Numbered from the stretch's first letter, positions 27,289-37,959 are shown. The stretch: 64,000 nucleotides of DNA from JAJFUI01 sp963754135 (GCA_963754135.1 CAVWEY010000002.1:558001-622000); one strand, 5' to 3'. Numbers and translations: made by a program. Notes: generated by a model not told the origin, from the letters alone.

Positions 27289-27813
27289 TCATGGAATGAT
27301 CGTCCTCGGCCACAGAAACAGATAAACACCGGCCCCGATCAACAGCAGAATCATTGCCCACTGCCACACGTTCGGTATTCGTTCCAATCGCAATGGCTTG
27401 TTAGGACTGGCCTGCCATCCCCAACGTACTCCCATCGCTATGGCGACTGCGGCCAGAAGGAACAGAGCGTTGCACGTTTGGTAGCTGAATTTGAAATGGC
27501 CATACATCCAAGTCGCTACGCCCGCTGTATGGCCAAGTACAATGGCGACACTCATCATCAGCGCCAAGGTATCGGGGAGCAAAAGCAGCACCACGACAAA
27601 GATAGCGGCCCACACCGCCATCCCCACAGCAAAGGCTGCGGGGTGGACTGTTAGAAGGTAGTGGAAGGTTGGCGAGGTTTCGTTGGCAAAAGTCCGTTGG
27701 CCTTGCCAATACTCGGCGGATTGGCCGATCAAGGTGAGGCTGGCATCCAGCGCCCAAAACATCAGAGGCGGCACGCATAGGCCAAGGAAGCGTTGACGAA
27801 GGCCACTAATCAT
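27289..27813 (-). CDS. Unknown multi-pass membrane protein
   Basis: The 174-residue product has about five predicted membrane segments (for example FAVGMAVWAAIFVVVLLLL and WAMILLLIGAGVYLFLW). ATG at 27813 with GGAGA upstream. I do not recognise the family. Confidence 0.65.
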   Translation of the reverse strand: MISGLRQRFLGLCVPPLMFWALDASLTLIGQSAEYWQGQRTFANETSPTFHYLLTVHPAAFAVGMAVWAAIFVVVLLLLPDTLALMMSVAIVLGHTAGVATWMYGHFKFSYQTCNALFLLAAVAIAMGVRWGWQASPNKPLRLERIPNVWQWAMILLLIGAGVYLFLWPRTIIP

Positions 27814-27947
27814 AACTGAATCTCCATGATAGCCCTTGCCCGCTCCTGGTTGAACCCCTCTGACCCAGCACCAAGGCGATGGACTGGAAGCCCCGCTTAG
27901 CGGCCAGTGCCATGGCGTTCCGCACTGATTGACGGATCGACCACATC

Positions 27948-28256
27948 TCACTCATCCCATTCGACATCAGCGTGGTCACTCAACATTCCCAGAAACCATC
28001 CACCACAGCGAACCCAGCCTCGCCGAACCCGCCCATCAGGCGTTCGCACGGTGACGTAGTAGACTTCTTGACCCTTGGACTTTCTCCACCAGAATGTCCC
28101 TCCGAACCACCGACGCTCACTGGACACGATCTCATACCCATTCTCCTCTGCCCAGCGTTCCAGTATCGACCGGGCTCGGGAGAAGTGAAACAGCATCATC
28201 AGAATAGCAAAGACCACAAAAGCGAGAATTCCGATGGCGGGAAAGGCACTTTCCAT
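27948..28256 (-). CDS. Small membrane-anchored protein
   Basis: The 102-residue protein has one N-terminal helix (ILAFVVFAILMMLF) followed by a basic soluble part (ILERWAEENGYEIVSSERRW, then TVRTPDGRVRRGWVRCGGWF). The second half resembles small planctomycete proteins of unknown role. AGGAA precedes the ATG. Confidence 0.65.
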   Translation of the reverse strand: MESAFPAIGILAFVVFAILMMLFHFSRARSILERWAEENGYEIVSSERRWFGGTFWWRKSKGQEVYYVTVRTPDGRVRRGWVRCGGWFLGMLSDHADVEWDE

Positions 28257-28305
28257 CGCTGAGTTCCTGTCGTGTTGGGCGGCTCTTTCTCAACTCCGCT
28301 ATCCG

Positions 28306-28918
28306 TTACCCCCCAAACCCCATCGGCACCCTCTCCACCGCCTCCCGATGCATAATGCTTCCCCGCCTGGGCACGATCCGTGGCACCCGTCTACCGGCTC
28401 CAGTCCACACCAGGGCCATGTGCGGGCGGCGGTAGTGGGGGATGACCTCGATCTGCCGCCCCACATCCCACCCCACTTTACCACGGCGAACTGCTTTGTC
28501 CACATACCGCTGATCGCCGCTGGCCTCGAACCTGGCCCGGTCGTCGGCCAGGACATCAGGGGAAATCACCTCGGGGTCGTTTTCCAGCAAGCACAGGGAG
28601 CAGCAAAGCCGCACGCAATCGTTGACCAAGGAATCGGGAATGGCAATCCCAACTTCCGCCGACCAGTCCCGCTTGAGTTCCCCGAGGGCGTTCTCGACTG
28701 TCAGCCCCTCCCGACGACGGAAGTTGCGGTAGCTGTAGACGGGAAAACCGATCTGGGGCATCAATTCCCCGATGTCGATCAGCACCGAGATGGCGCTGCC
28801 GTCGTTCATGTCCCCAAGCAACATGCAGCGGACGGAAACCACCTCCCCTTTCCAATCAAACGCCAGGGGATTCTTGTCCTTGGGCAATCGGACACACAGG
28901 GCGGGGAGTGGAAGCTGG
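28306..28918 (-). pseudogene. Unknown gene truncated at its 5' end by IS66 copy B
   Basis: A minus-strand frame is open from the IS66 boundary (28918) to the stop at 28306, about 200 residues, with VRCMLLGDMNDGSAISVLID and DSLVNDCVRLCCSLCLLEN. No proper start codon with a ribosome-binding site is present before the element, so the gene has lost its beginning. Family not recognised. Confidence 0.55.
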
Positions 28919-29012
28919 GTAAGCGTCTGGCCGAATGCGTCTTGTGGGGCATGGTAGCCTGATGTGCGTCGGCCGAGATAGGCTCGGCCGCATGCATTTC
29001 AGGAGCCCGAAG

Positions 29013-29690
29013 ATGAAGAGACGTATTCGGCGGGGTGATCCCCAGAAGCAGAGCTATTGGGAAGAGGTGGTGCAGCGGTGGAGGGCAGGCGGCCAATCGG
29101 TGCGGGCGTTTTGCCGCGGCGCGGGCTTGCGGGAATCGGCCTTCTATTTCTGGCGGCGTAGAGTGGCCTGCCGTAGCCACCGTGCCGATGCGGTGAACGG
29201 CCCCCGGTCCCAGCCGCACGCGGTGACACCCGCCTCGCACTTGTCCCAGCGGGTGTCGCCGGAGGGTAGTTCGTCGCCGTCGTTTCTGCCCATGCACGTG
29301 GTGGCGGCCAAGAGCTTAAAGCCGGCCAGCGGGCACGGCTTGGCGGAGGCGGCGCAGGGCGTGGAGATCATCCTGGGAGCAGGCCGTCCGCTCTCGGGCC
29401 ATTGGTTCGTCTTCCGCAGCCGCCGCGGCGATCGGATCAAGCTCTTGTGGTGGGACCGCGACGGGCTGACGCTGTATTACCGGCGGTTGGAAGAAGGGAC
29501 CTTTCGCTTCCCGACCAGCGGCGATGCGGACGCGCGGAGCATCGAGGTTTCGGCGCAGGAGTTGTCGCTGGTGCTGTGGGGCATCGACCCGGCCAGCGTG
29601 AAGCGGCAGAAGGGTTATCAGCGCGAGCTGACGGCGGGCGGAAAAAAACTCGCGATGGCGGCGAACCTTTTTCGTCCCGGCGGCGTTTAA
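29013..29690 (+). pseudogene. IS66 accessory tnpA-tnpB fusion, copy B
   Basis: Same fused reading frame as in copy A, with the TnpA-like N-terminus joined at VEIILGAGRP to TnpB-like LSGHWFVFRSRRGD. Here the frame runs on to FRPGGV at 29690, two bases shorter in a GC repeat than copy A. Confidence 0.8.
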
Positions 29691-29696
29691 TAGGGC

Positions 29697-31231
29697 ATGA
29701 GCCCGGACGTTCCACTCGTGCCCGATCCCGCCCTGCTGCCCGACGATCCGGCGGTGCTGAAGCAGTTGGTCGTGCAGTTGTTGGAAGAGTTGCAGAAGGC
29801 CCACTCGCGTCTGGAGCGGCAAGAGCACCCCATGCACTTGCTGCTCAAGCGGATCTACGGCAGCACGAGCGAGAAGCTCGATCCGCGGCAAGGCGACTTG
29901 TTCGATTCTCAGACCGGCACGGCCGCGGCCGGATTCCCGACAAGATGGCGCGTGAAGAGCGGGTGCATGACCTGACGGAGGCCGAAAAGGCGGCCTTGGG
30001 CGGCGTGGAGAACTTGGTGGAACTGCCGCCGGAGCGGAGCGAGCAACTGGACTGGCGGCCCTCGACGCTGTTCGTGGTGGTCCACGTCCGCAAGAAATAC
30101 GCCCGCAAGGAGCCGCTTCCCGAGAGCGGCCTGACGTTGGCCGAGCAGAACGTGGTGGTCGCCCGCAAGCCGGCCGAGGCCATTCCCGGCGCTTGGCGGG
30201 GCCGGGGCTGATGGCGCAGGTGATCGTCTGCAAGGGAACCGACCATCTCCCCTTGCACCGGCAGGAAGGGATCTACCAGCGGCAGGGGCTCCGCATCTCG
30301 CGGCAGACGATGGACGGCTGGTGGCTCCAGACGGCCGAGTTCTTGCGGCCGTTGTATGCCTTGGCCGTGCGGGTGGTGCTGGCTTCGCACGTGATCCACA
30401 CCGACGACACTTCGGTGAAGGTCCGCGACGTCTGGCGGAAGTTGAAGTACACCGGCCGGTTCTGGCCCTACGTGGGCGACCCGCTCCACGCGCTGACGGT
30501 CTTCGACGATACGACCAATCACCAACGGGACGGGCCGGCGGCCTTTCTGAAGGACTATCGCGGCTACTTGCAGGCCGACGCCTTCAACGGCTATGACGGC
30601 ATCTACCTGGAATCCCCGGGGCGGATCGTCGAGGTGGCCTGCTGGGCGCACGCCCGGCGGAAGTTCCACGAGTGCCGGCGGCTGGACGCGGCCCGCATGG
30701 AGACGGCCTTGGCCTGGATCGGCAAGCTCGACGCCGTGGAGAAGGATTTGCACCAGCGCTGTCAGGGCGCGTGGGAGGCGCTCCGTTGGCGGAGCGCGCC
30801 CAGCGGATCGCCGCCCAGCGGCAGGAGCGCCTCTCGGCCGCTCTTGAGCGGCTTCCATGCCTGGCTGGAAGTAGAAGCGCCCGAAGGTCTTGCCCAAGAG
30901 CGCGGTTCGTGGGGCGATGGATTACACGCTCTCGAACTGGGCGGCCCTGTCCGTATACCCTGAGGACGGCTGGCTGGACATCGACAACAACGAGGGCGAG
31001 AACGCGGTGCGCGGCATGGCCTTAGGCCGGAAGAACTGGCTCTTCCTGGGCAACGACCGCGGCGGCCGCGCGGCGGCGGTCCATTTCAGCCTGCTGGCTT
31101 CCTGCCAGCGTCACGGCCATGATCCTTGGGCCTCCTACCGCGACGTACTCACCCGCTTGCCGGAGATACTGCCGGGGGCCAGCGGAGATGATCTGCTCGC
31201 CCTGCTCCCCCACCGCTGGCAGCCAGCCTGA
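29697..31231 (+). pseudogene. IS66 transposase (TnpC), frameshifted, copy B
   Basis: The transposase is in several frames, with breaks near 29940 (shared with copy A), 30193 (C lost relative to copy A), 30785 (CC against CCC) and 30885 (one extra base). The DDE-core text FWPYVGDPLHALTVFDD and DIDNNEGENAVRGMALGRKN are both present. Confidence 0.85.
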
Positions 31232-31298
31232 TCACTCCCCACCCTCAAGCCCGTGCCCAGCCGGAACTTCCCTCGTACGTGTTCCGCCAGACGCTTAC

Positions 31299-31553
31299 AG
31301 AACTCCCGCTCCCGCTGCCTGAGCCGGGCCAACAGAAAGGCGATGGCAGCCAGTGCTCCGACGCCGGTGGCGACCGGTAGTTCAACCTGGGTCAGAGACA
31401 CATGCCGCCCCCCCGTGAGTGTAGTGTCGTCGCTCCCGCTGATGTTCAACCATAGCTCGCCAGAGTGGGAACGGAGGCGGCCAGCAGACAAACCGACCTG
31501 GACAGCCGCCCGAGTTCCGGGTACTTTCCCCATCCTTGTCACCGGAGGCACGG
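31299..31553. other. Leader of flhA with a broken minus-strand frame
   Basis: No complete gene. The minus strand carries a frame that runs into the IS66 end and includes VATGVGALAAIAFLLARLRQ, a membrane-helix-like stretch, possibly the remains of a gene cut by the element. GGAGG of flhA lies at its right edge. Confidence 0.35.
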
Positions 31554-33614
31554 ATGTCTTCTGTAGCCGTCCCGCGCCAGCCGCGCCTGGCGTCTGGGCA
31601 CGTGTTCAGGACCTGATCCTACCGATCGCCATGGTCGCCAGCGTTCTGGTGATCGTGGTCCCGGTGCCGGCTGGGTTGATGGACGTGTTGCTGGCCTCGA
31701 ACATCACCATTGCGGTGATTATGCTGCTGACGACGCTCTATGTCCGCACTCCGCTGGAGTTCAACATCTTCCCTTCCTTGTTGCTGGCCACCACCTTGTT
31801 CCGGCTTGTGCTGAACGTGGCCACCACCCGGCTGATTCTGACCCGGGCGGGGGCCGACGGCCTGCTGGCGGCCGGCGGCGTGGTGCGGACCTTCGGCGAG
31901 TTCGTGACCGGCGGGGCCACCGGGGCGGACAAGATCGTCGTCGGGCTGATTATCTTCTCGATTATCGTCTTGATCCAGTTCGTGGTGATCACCAAGGGGG
32001 CCACGCGCATTAGCGAGGTGGCTGCCCGGTTCACCCTCGACGGGATGCCCGGCAAGCAAATGGCCGTCGATGCCGACCTCAATGCCGGGGCGATCGACCA
32101 GCACGAGGCGCAACGCCGCCGCCAGGAAATCTCCGGGCAGGCCGACTTCTTCGGCGCGATGGACGGGGCCAGCAAGTTCGTCCGCGGCGACGCCATCGCC
32201 GGACTGGTCATCATCCTCATCAACATCATCGGCGGCTTGTTCATCGGCATCGTCGAGAACGGCATGAGCCTCAGTCAGGCCGGTGCCCTGTTCACCACGC
32301 TCACGATCGGCGACGGTCTGGTGACGCAGGTGCCCGCGTTTCTGATTTCGTTGGCAGCGGGCATGTTGGTCACGCGGAGCAATCAGGCGAGCAACCTGCC
32401 CGGCGAGTTCCTCCGGCAGCTCTTCTCCCGTCCGCAGGCGTTGGCACTCTCGGGCGGATTCCTGAGCATCCTGATCTTCACCAGTATGCCGCGAATTCCA
32501 CTGTTCTTGCTGGCGGCGGCCTGCGTGGGCATGGCCGTGACCCTCTCCCGCCGCGAAACGAAGGTCCAGGCCGCCCAGGCGACGAAACAGGCCCAGGCCG
32601 CCAGGCGGTCGCAGCAGCGCGTCGAGGACTACTTGACCGTCGATCCGATGGAGTTGGAGCTTGGCGTCGGACTGCTCCGCCTGGCCGATCCCAATCGGGG
32701 CGGAGATATGTTGGAACGCATTGCCCGGGTGCGGCAGGCCGTGGCCGCCGAGGTCGGCATCATCCTGCCGAAAGTCCGCGTCCGCGACAACATGCGGCTC
32801 GGCCAATACCAGTACCGAATCAGGATCGCCGACCAGGTTGTGGCCCAGGCAACGATCGACGGCACGGTGGTCGAGCCCGGCAATGCGATTGCGGCGCAGT
32901 TGGGCGAAACCGTCCGCCGCCACGCCGACGAACTCTTGAGCCGCGACGCCGTCAAGCACCTGATCGATCAATTGAAGGAGACTTCGCCGGCCGCGGCCGA
33001 CGAATTGATCCCCGGCGTGATGAAGCTGGGCGAGGTGCAGCAGGTTCTGCAACTGCTCTTGCGCGAAGGGGTTTCGATCCGGCAGATCGGCCCGATCCTC
33101 GAGACGCTCGGCGACGTTGCTCCGCGGACCAAGGACCCGGTTGTACTGGGCGAGCACGTCCGCCGGCGGCTTGCCCGCACGCTGTGCAGCCGCTACCGCG
33201 ACCCGGACGGCCGGCTGCACGTCGTAACGCTCGATCCGGCGTTGGAGGAGCGGATCCGTTCGGGCGCCGAGCAGACGGAGGACGGCATTTCGATCCGCCT
33301 TTCGCCCGAGGAGATCGACGCCGTTCTGCCGTGCGATCGAGCCGGAGGTGGCGAAGCTCACCGCAGAGGGCCGGCCGCCGGTGGTGCTGGTCAGTCCCCA
33401 AGTCCGTCCCATCCTGAAGCAATTGACTGCCACGCACCTGCCGCAGCTTGTCGTCCTCAGTCACAGTGAGATCACGCGAGATACAAAGATCGAGTCAGTG
33501 GTAATGGTGTCGGGAGCAGGTGGGCGCGAGTCTGCGAAGCCGCAAGCGGCCTTTGTTCCTCACTTGCCGTCTCGCCTTTCCGCGCATCGCCAATCCCTAA
33601 TCCCTAATCCCTAA
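31554..33614 (+). CDS. flhA: Flagellar export protein FlhA (two frameshifts)
   Basis: The N-terminal half has the FlhA membrane domain (ILPIAMVASVLVIVVPVPAG, then LRTPLEFN-like text and FLISLAAGMLVTRSNQ) and the highly conserved FHIPEP-region relative GMPGKQMAVDADLNAGAID. The C-terminal half is the cytoplasmic platform ending LPQLVVLSHSEITRDTKIES. It forms the export gate of the flagellar type III system. I start it at ATG 31554 because GGAGG lies 6 nt upstream; that frame closes near 31614, so one base is in error there, and another near 33335 where the frame moves to GRPPVVLVSPQVRP. About 35 extra residues follow the usual end. Confidence 0.93.
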
Positions 33615-33619
33615 TCCCT
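33592..33619 (+). repeat. Tandem AATCCCT repeat, four units
   Basis: Four exact copies of the heptamer AATCCCT sit between flhA and flhF; the flhA frame as read ends within them. Confidence 0.85.
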
Positions 33620-33627
33620 TGTTCGCC

Positions 33628-34778
33628 ATGGAACTCCGAACCTACCGAGCATCGTCGATGCACGAAGCGTTGACGCTGGTGCGCCGCGAACTGGGTCCTG
33701 AGGCGGCGGTGCTGCACACCCGCGAGGTGCGAAACCGTTGGCTGGGCGTCCTGCCCGGGCGGCGGCAGATCGAGGTCACGGCCTCATGCGGGGTGAACGT
33801 GCCGAGCCGCTTCGCCTCGCGCGCCCCGCCGAGCCGCCGGCCGAGCCCTCGCCTGCACCTGGCCCCTGCTCCCGTCCGGTGGACGAAGTGAAGGTCTCCC
33901 GCCAGGTGCAAAGCCAACTGAGCAACTTGCAGGCGATGATGAAGGACCTTTGCCGGCGGTCGAAGGGAGAGGGGCACGAGGATTGGCCCGAGGAACTGTT
34001 CCACTTGTTCACCGAACTGCTCGACGCGGAAGTGAGCGAGGAGTTGGCCCGCGAGCTGGTCGAGCGGGTCCGCAGCGATCCCCGCGCGGCGGGCCTTTCC
34101 GATCCGATGATGCTGAAGGCCCGGCTGGCCGGCCTGATCGAGGACGACATCCGCGTCGGCGGTCCGATCCGCGTCACGCCCGGCCGTTGCCGGTTGGCGG
34201 CGCTGGTGGGGCCGACGGGCGTGGGCAAGACCACCACCATCGCCAAACTGGCCGCCCACTTCCGGCTTAAGGAAAAACGCCGCGTCGGCCTGATCACCGT
34301 CGACACCTACCGCATCGCCGCCGTCGAGCAGTTGCGGACTTACGCCGACATCATCGACCTGCCGATGCACGTGGTCTCGACGCCGCGGGAAATGCGCGAA
34401 ACCGTCCAGCGGATGAGCCATCTCGACCTGATCCTGTTGGATACCGCCGGCCGCAGCCCCAAGGACGAGGTGCGTATCCAGGAACTGCGGGCATTTCTCG
34501 GCGAGGCCGCCGCCGACGAGGTTCACCTGGTGCTCAGCAGCGTGGGCGCCGCGCGGACTTTGGAGCAGACCGCGGAGCGCTTCGCCGCCGTCGGCGTCAC
34601 GGCGCTTGTGCTGACCAAGCTGGACGAGGCCAACGGCTTGGGCAACGTGCTGCCGGTGTTGCGCTCCAGCGGCCTGCCGCTGAGCTACTTGACCGACGGC
34701 CAGAACGTGCCCGACGACATCGAAGTGGCCGAGGCCCTCCGCTTGGCGCGGTTGATCCTCCAACTCGATACAAATTAA
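33628..34778 (+). CDS. flhF: Flagellar SRP-like GTPase FlhF (one frameshift)
   Basis: About 380 residues. The N-terminus MELRTYRASSMHEALTLVRR and ELGPEAAVLHTREV is the FlhF B domain; the G domain has LVGPTGVGKTTTIAKLA, ITVDTYRIAAVEQL, LLDTAGRSPKD and LTKLDEANGLGN. FlhF sets the place and number of flagella at the pole, upstream of FlhA/FliF assembly. The frame breaks between about 33775 and 33890 in a Pro/Arg-rich linker. It follows flhA and is about 180 bp ahead of the sigma factor gene. Confidence 0.92.
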
Positions 34779-34954
34779 ACCTTCCGCCATTATCGGTCGA
34801 TACGATGCGAAGAGTGTTGGTAGCCAACGTGCTGTTAAAATGGCGAAGCCGTGCCGGTTTTGACGGCCGACTGGTTGGAAAAATCGCCGAATCCGCACAA
34901 ATTGAAATGGATTTCTAGCCGCCCGAGTCCCGGCGGACCATCATGGAGGAACTT

Positions 34955-35737
34955 ATGGCAACCACCGTAGCTCCCGAAGACGTCGAGCAACTGTGGATCG
35001 AGTACAAGAGGGATCCGTCGAATCAGGAACTCCGCAACCGCCTGGTGGAAATCTACCTACCCCTGGTGAAATACAATGGCGAGCGGATTTGGGCAAGACT
35101 GCCCGAGGGGGTCGAATTGGACGACCTCGTCTCCGCGGGCGTCTTCGGGCTGATGGACGCCATCGACCTGTTTGACCTGTCGCGGGGCGTGAAGTTCGAG
35201 ACCTACTGCGTGCCGCGGATCCGCGGGGCGATGCTCGACGAGTTGCGGACGATGGACTGGGTGCCGCGCTTGGTCCGCTCGAAGGCCAGCAAGCTGAACG
35301 AGGCGGTCAAGGGCCTGGAGGCCCGGCTCGGCCGCCAGCCGAACGAACACGAGTTGGCCGAGGAGATGCAAATCTCCGTGCCCGAGCTGGAAAAGATGAT
35401 GCTCGACGCCAACGCGGTGAACTTGATCAGCCTCAACAAGAAGTGGTACGAGACGGACAGCTACAAGGACGTCCGCGAGATCGACATTCTCGAGGACAAG
35501 AAGGGAGAGGACCCCACCCGGCGGATCCAGAAGAACGATCTCATGCGGCTCGTCACCAAGGGGCTGAACCGCAACGAACGGCTGATCATCATCCTCTACT
35601 ACTACGAGGAGTTCACGATGAAAGAGATCGGCGCGACGCTGAATCTCTCCGAAAGCCGCGTCAGCCAGATGCACAGCTCGATCGTGCAGCGGCTCCAGAA
35701 CCAGTTGGCCCGGCGAAGGCCGGAATTCGGAACGTAG
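34955..35737 (+). CDS. FliA/WhiG-type sigma factor (sigma-28 group)
   Basis: The 260-residue protein has region 2 (YLPLVKYNGERIWARLPEG, LVSAGVFGLMDAIDLFD), region 3 (NEHELAEEMQISVPELEKMM) and region 4 (LNRNERLIIILYYYEEFTMK, LNLSESRVSQMHSSI). This is the FliA/WhiG set that transcribes late flagellar genes. The second ATG at 34955 is chosen because GGAGG lies 7 nt before it; a first ATG at 34943 overlaps that site. Placed after flhA-flhF, as often seen in flagellar operons. Confidence 0.92.
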   Translation: MATTVAPEDVEQLWIEYKRDPSNQELRNRLVEIYLPLVKYNGERIWARLPEGVELDDLVSAGVFGLMDAIDLFDLSRGVKFETYCVPRIRGAMLDELRTMDWVPRLVRSKASKLNEAVKGLEARLGRQPNEHELAEEMQISVPELEKMMLDANAVNLISLNKKWYETDSYKDVREIDILEDKKGEDPTRRIQKNDLMRLVTKGLNRNERLIIILYYYEEFTMKEIGATLNLSESRVSQMHSSIVQRLQNQLARRRPEFGT

Positions 35738-35741
35738 ACTC

Positions 35742-36710
35742 CTACCGGAACTGGTACGCCAGGAAGAAGAGGAACCCGCCTAACACGACGCCAAAGGCAA
35801 TGCACCACGCCGGGGCCAGGATGGCTTTAATTCGGCACTCGGCTGGGTGGGTCGGATCGTAGCGGACAAGGATCGACTCAGCAGGCGCACGGTACGTCCC
35901 GACCCAGAAACCGTGCCGATGGCCGTCCACGATGTAGCAGTAGTGTGCCTTCATCCAACGCGTCTGCCCGTCGTCGGCCTGGCCATCCCGCAGGTCGGCT
36001 ATCGGAACCGACTTCCAATCCCCGCCCGACCATCGTTCCACACGTACGAGGTTGGCCTCCGTGCTCCGCGAGTACTCACCCAGCAGCCATCCGTTGGTCA
36101 CGGCGTAGTGGATTCCCGCGACGATCGAGCCCAGGGCGGCCAGCGCCAGCAGCACGCTCAACAGGCTGACGTCGTGGCGCGGGCGCGGCTCGGCCGCGGG
36201 CTCTTCCGCCGGTTCGCCGGCTTCCGCCCACGCCTCGTCCGCACCTTCCGAATCGGTGCCGGGAGACGGTCCGGTTTCAGCGGCGGCGTTGGTCCGCAAC
36301 TGGGCGAGCAGTTCGCGGGCCGGCTGTTGCTGCTGCCTGGTGACCCATATCCGAGGAGCACTCGCCTCGCCCAGCGGCACTCCGCCCGCGGCCGTCGCCT
36401 GCAACACGTCGCCGACCACCGACGCCTTGATGCCGGCCGCCTCCAGGGCGTCGGCAATGGCGAACGCCTCCACGCTGTTGGCCGCTGAACAAAGCTCAAC
36501 GACGTCGAGACGCTCATCGCGGCGCGGGTCGGGAGTTGCTTGAATGTCCGGGATCGAGGCCGTTTCCTCCGCTCCCGGGTCGGGCACGGCGGAATCCTCC
36601 GGCTCCCGATGAAAACTCGGATCGGCAGTTCCATCGGCATTGGTTCCGCAATTCCAGCACGTGCTGAAACGGTCGTCAATCGCTTCGTTGCACTTTTGGC
36701 AATGCCACAT
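35742..36710 (-). CDS. Zinc-ribbon, DUF2007-like and membrane (DUF3592-like) protein
   Basis: The 322-residue protein opens with a zinc ribbon (MWHCQKCNEAIDD and CWNCG). A DUF2007-type putative signal-transducing domain follows at about 65-140 (VELCSAANSVEAFAIADALE), then an acidic low-complexity linker, a membrane helix (LLSVLLALAALGSIVAGI), and a C-terminal part ending with a second helix (GVVLGGFLFFLAYQF). The region HGFWVGTYRAPAESILVRYD resembles DUF3592. Role unknown. It converges on the sigma gene with 4 bp between stops. Confidence 0.7.
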   Translation of the reverse strand: MWHCQKCNEAIDDRFSTCWNCGTNADGTADPSFHREPEDSAVPDPGAEETASIPDIQATPDPRRDERLDVVELCSAANSVEAFAIADALEAAGIKASVVGDVLQATAAGGVPLGEASAPRIWVTRQQQQPARELLAQLRTNAAAETGPSPGTDSEGADEAWAEAGEPAEEPAAEPRPRHDVSLLSVLLALAALGSIVAGIHYAVTNGWLLGEYSRSTEANLVRVERWSGGDWKSVPIADLRDGQADDGQTRWMKAHYCYIVDGHRHGFWVGTYRAPAESILVRYDPTHPAECRIKAILAPAWCIAFGVVLGGFLFFLAYQFR

Positions 36711-37147
36711 CGGTAGGATCCCCTTGGGCTGCCGGTGAAGTTCTGCGTCCGCCGCATTTTAGGTCCTGGGCGCCGGCGGAACAAGTTGCCCAAGCAGCGC
36801 GGAAATAGAATAGGCCCGATCTTCAAGATGAAGACCGGGCCTCGGGGGGGACAGTATGTGCTCGGTGCGAGCCGGGTGCGCGAGTATCGCTCTACAAGGC
36901 GCCCCGCCAAGAACAGTTATCGCCCCGAATCGGGCGGAACCCCTGGATTCCTCGGGCCGGGGGCAAAAGCGTCAGATTGCGTGCCGCCGGCGCAACCCGG
37001 CGGCGGCCGGAGAACCGGCAGGGTTTACCCGCGGCAATTCTGCCCCGCGCAACAGAAACGGCAAACCCGGAAAACCCGGGCCTGCCGCCTACGTCAACCG
37101 CACTGTCATTTCACGGCGGGCGAAACCGCAAGCGGTCCGCCGATTCT
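36711..37147. other. GC-rich gap
   Basis: No gene is supported. Besides the hairpin at 36813-36841 there are several short GC-rich palindromic stretches (near 36930 and 37070), which may give RNA structure, but I recognise no known RNA. Confidence 0.5.
36813..36841 (-). terminator. Terminator-like hairpin
   Basis: GGCCCGATCTTCA and TGAAGACCGGGCC pair with one mismatch around a three-base loop; on the minus strand TATTCTATTT follows. It could end the transcript of the PEP-CTERM gene about 300 bp upstream, or act in the leader of the zinc-ribbon gene. Confidence 0.5.
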
Positions 37148-37959
37148 TCACCCCCGCCGCTTCCGCCACACGTAGCCCACCAGCCCCAGCCCGCCTATGC
37201 CCAACAGCACAAACATGGAAGGCTCGGGAACTTGGCTGAACGTTTGATAGAACTCACTCAAGTGCGCCACGCCCACGCCCAAGGTATCTGTCCCGCCGTT
37301 GGCAATTACGTCCTTACCGACCCACATACCGGTAGTCGGAGTGAACTGTGCCCCCATTGTCACCAGTTGGTTGGTGTCGCTCTTGTACCAAACCAACTCG
37401 TTGACAAAAGGGCTGCCTGGCAACGCGGGATTCTGTGCGTAGAGCTGCTCAGAAACCGAGACTTCCCCCAATGTGGTCGTGTTGCCGTACAACGTCATCT
37501 TCAAGTTGTTATCCGCGAGCAAATAGCCCTGAGCGGCGGCCGCAGGCGTGACGGCCACGTAAAACGTAATTGATGAATCAACTAACTGTCCGCCTGAAGC
37601 CGACCAGCCGCTGTTGAACCTCAAGCCGTAGTCGCCGTTTACCTCAACGCCCGTAACGTTGATGCCAGTCGCGTCTGGAGCGAGGGCGCCACCCTGCGCC
37701 GTCGTGGTCACCGTGAACCACTTGAAGATCTTGTCTCCGACGATATAACCGTCGTTTGGGTCGATACTCGCGATGCTGTATGAGGTAGGGACGTATGAGG
37801 TAGGAGAGCTAGAGTCGGCCAACAGACCGGCGCCCCTGGAACCGGCTGCAAATTCGCAACGATTGGTGTAGCGGAGGCTCCGCCGGCACAGACGAAGGTC
37901 GCTAGCAGAGCGGCGAGCAGACATGCCGCGAAACACCTAGTCGAAATGTGCGATCTCAC
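37148..37959 (-). CDS. PEP-CTERM protein (one frameshift)
   Basis: GTG at 37959, preceded by AGGAGG, starts a signal peptide (CFAACLLAALLATFVCAGGA). After a one-base break near 37835 the frame continues with LLADSSSPTSYVPTSYSI and ends in the sorting signal VPEPSMFVLLGIGGLGLVGY followed by WRKRRG. The middle is a beta-rich secreted domain without a family I know. The PEP-CTERM tail marks it as a substrate of an exosortase such as the one at 8408-9432. Confidence 0.85.

Larger units (their letters stand above)
28919..31298 (+). mobile_element. IS66-type element, copy B (deletion derivative)
   Basis: Same element as 18466-20846 in the opposite orientation, bounded by GTAAGCGTCTGGC and its complement, about 2.38 kb. 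No 8-bp duplication is seen (GAAGCTGG on the left, AGAACTCC on the right). Copies A and B together enclose 8.1 kb of accessory genes. Confidence 0.9.

Noticed and set aside
18466..31298. A simple composite transposon formed by the IS66 pair
   Set aside because: Outer flanks (GTCCTGTC and AGAACTCC) are not a duplication, and gene fragments at the junctions suggest rearrangement.
31619..33433. A 604-codon antisense frame over flhA
   Set aside because: Composition is biased (Asp, Gln, His-rich) and mirrors the codon pattern of flhA; no family is recognisable.
33592..33619. Telomere-like repeat
   Set aside because: Only four heptamer units inside a flagellar operon; a local tandem repeat is sufficient.
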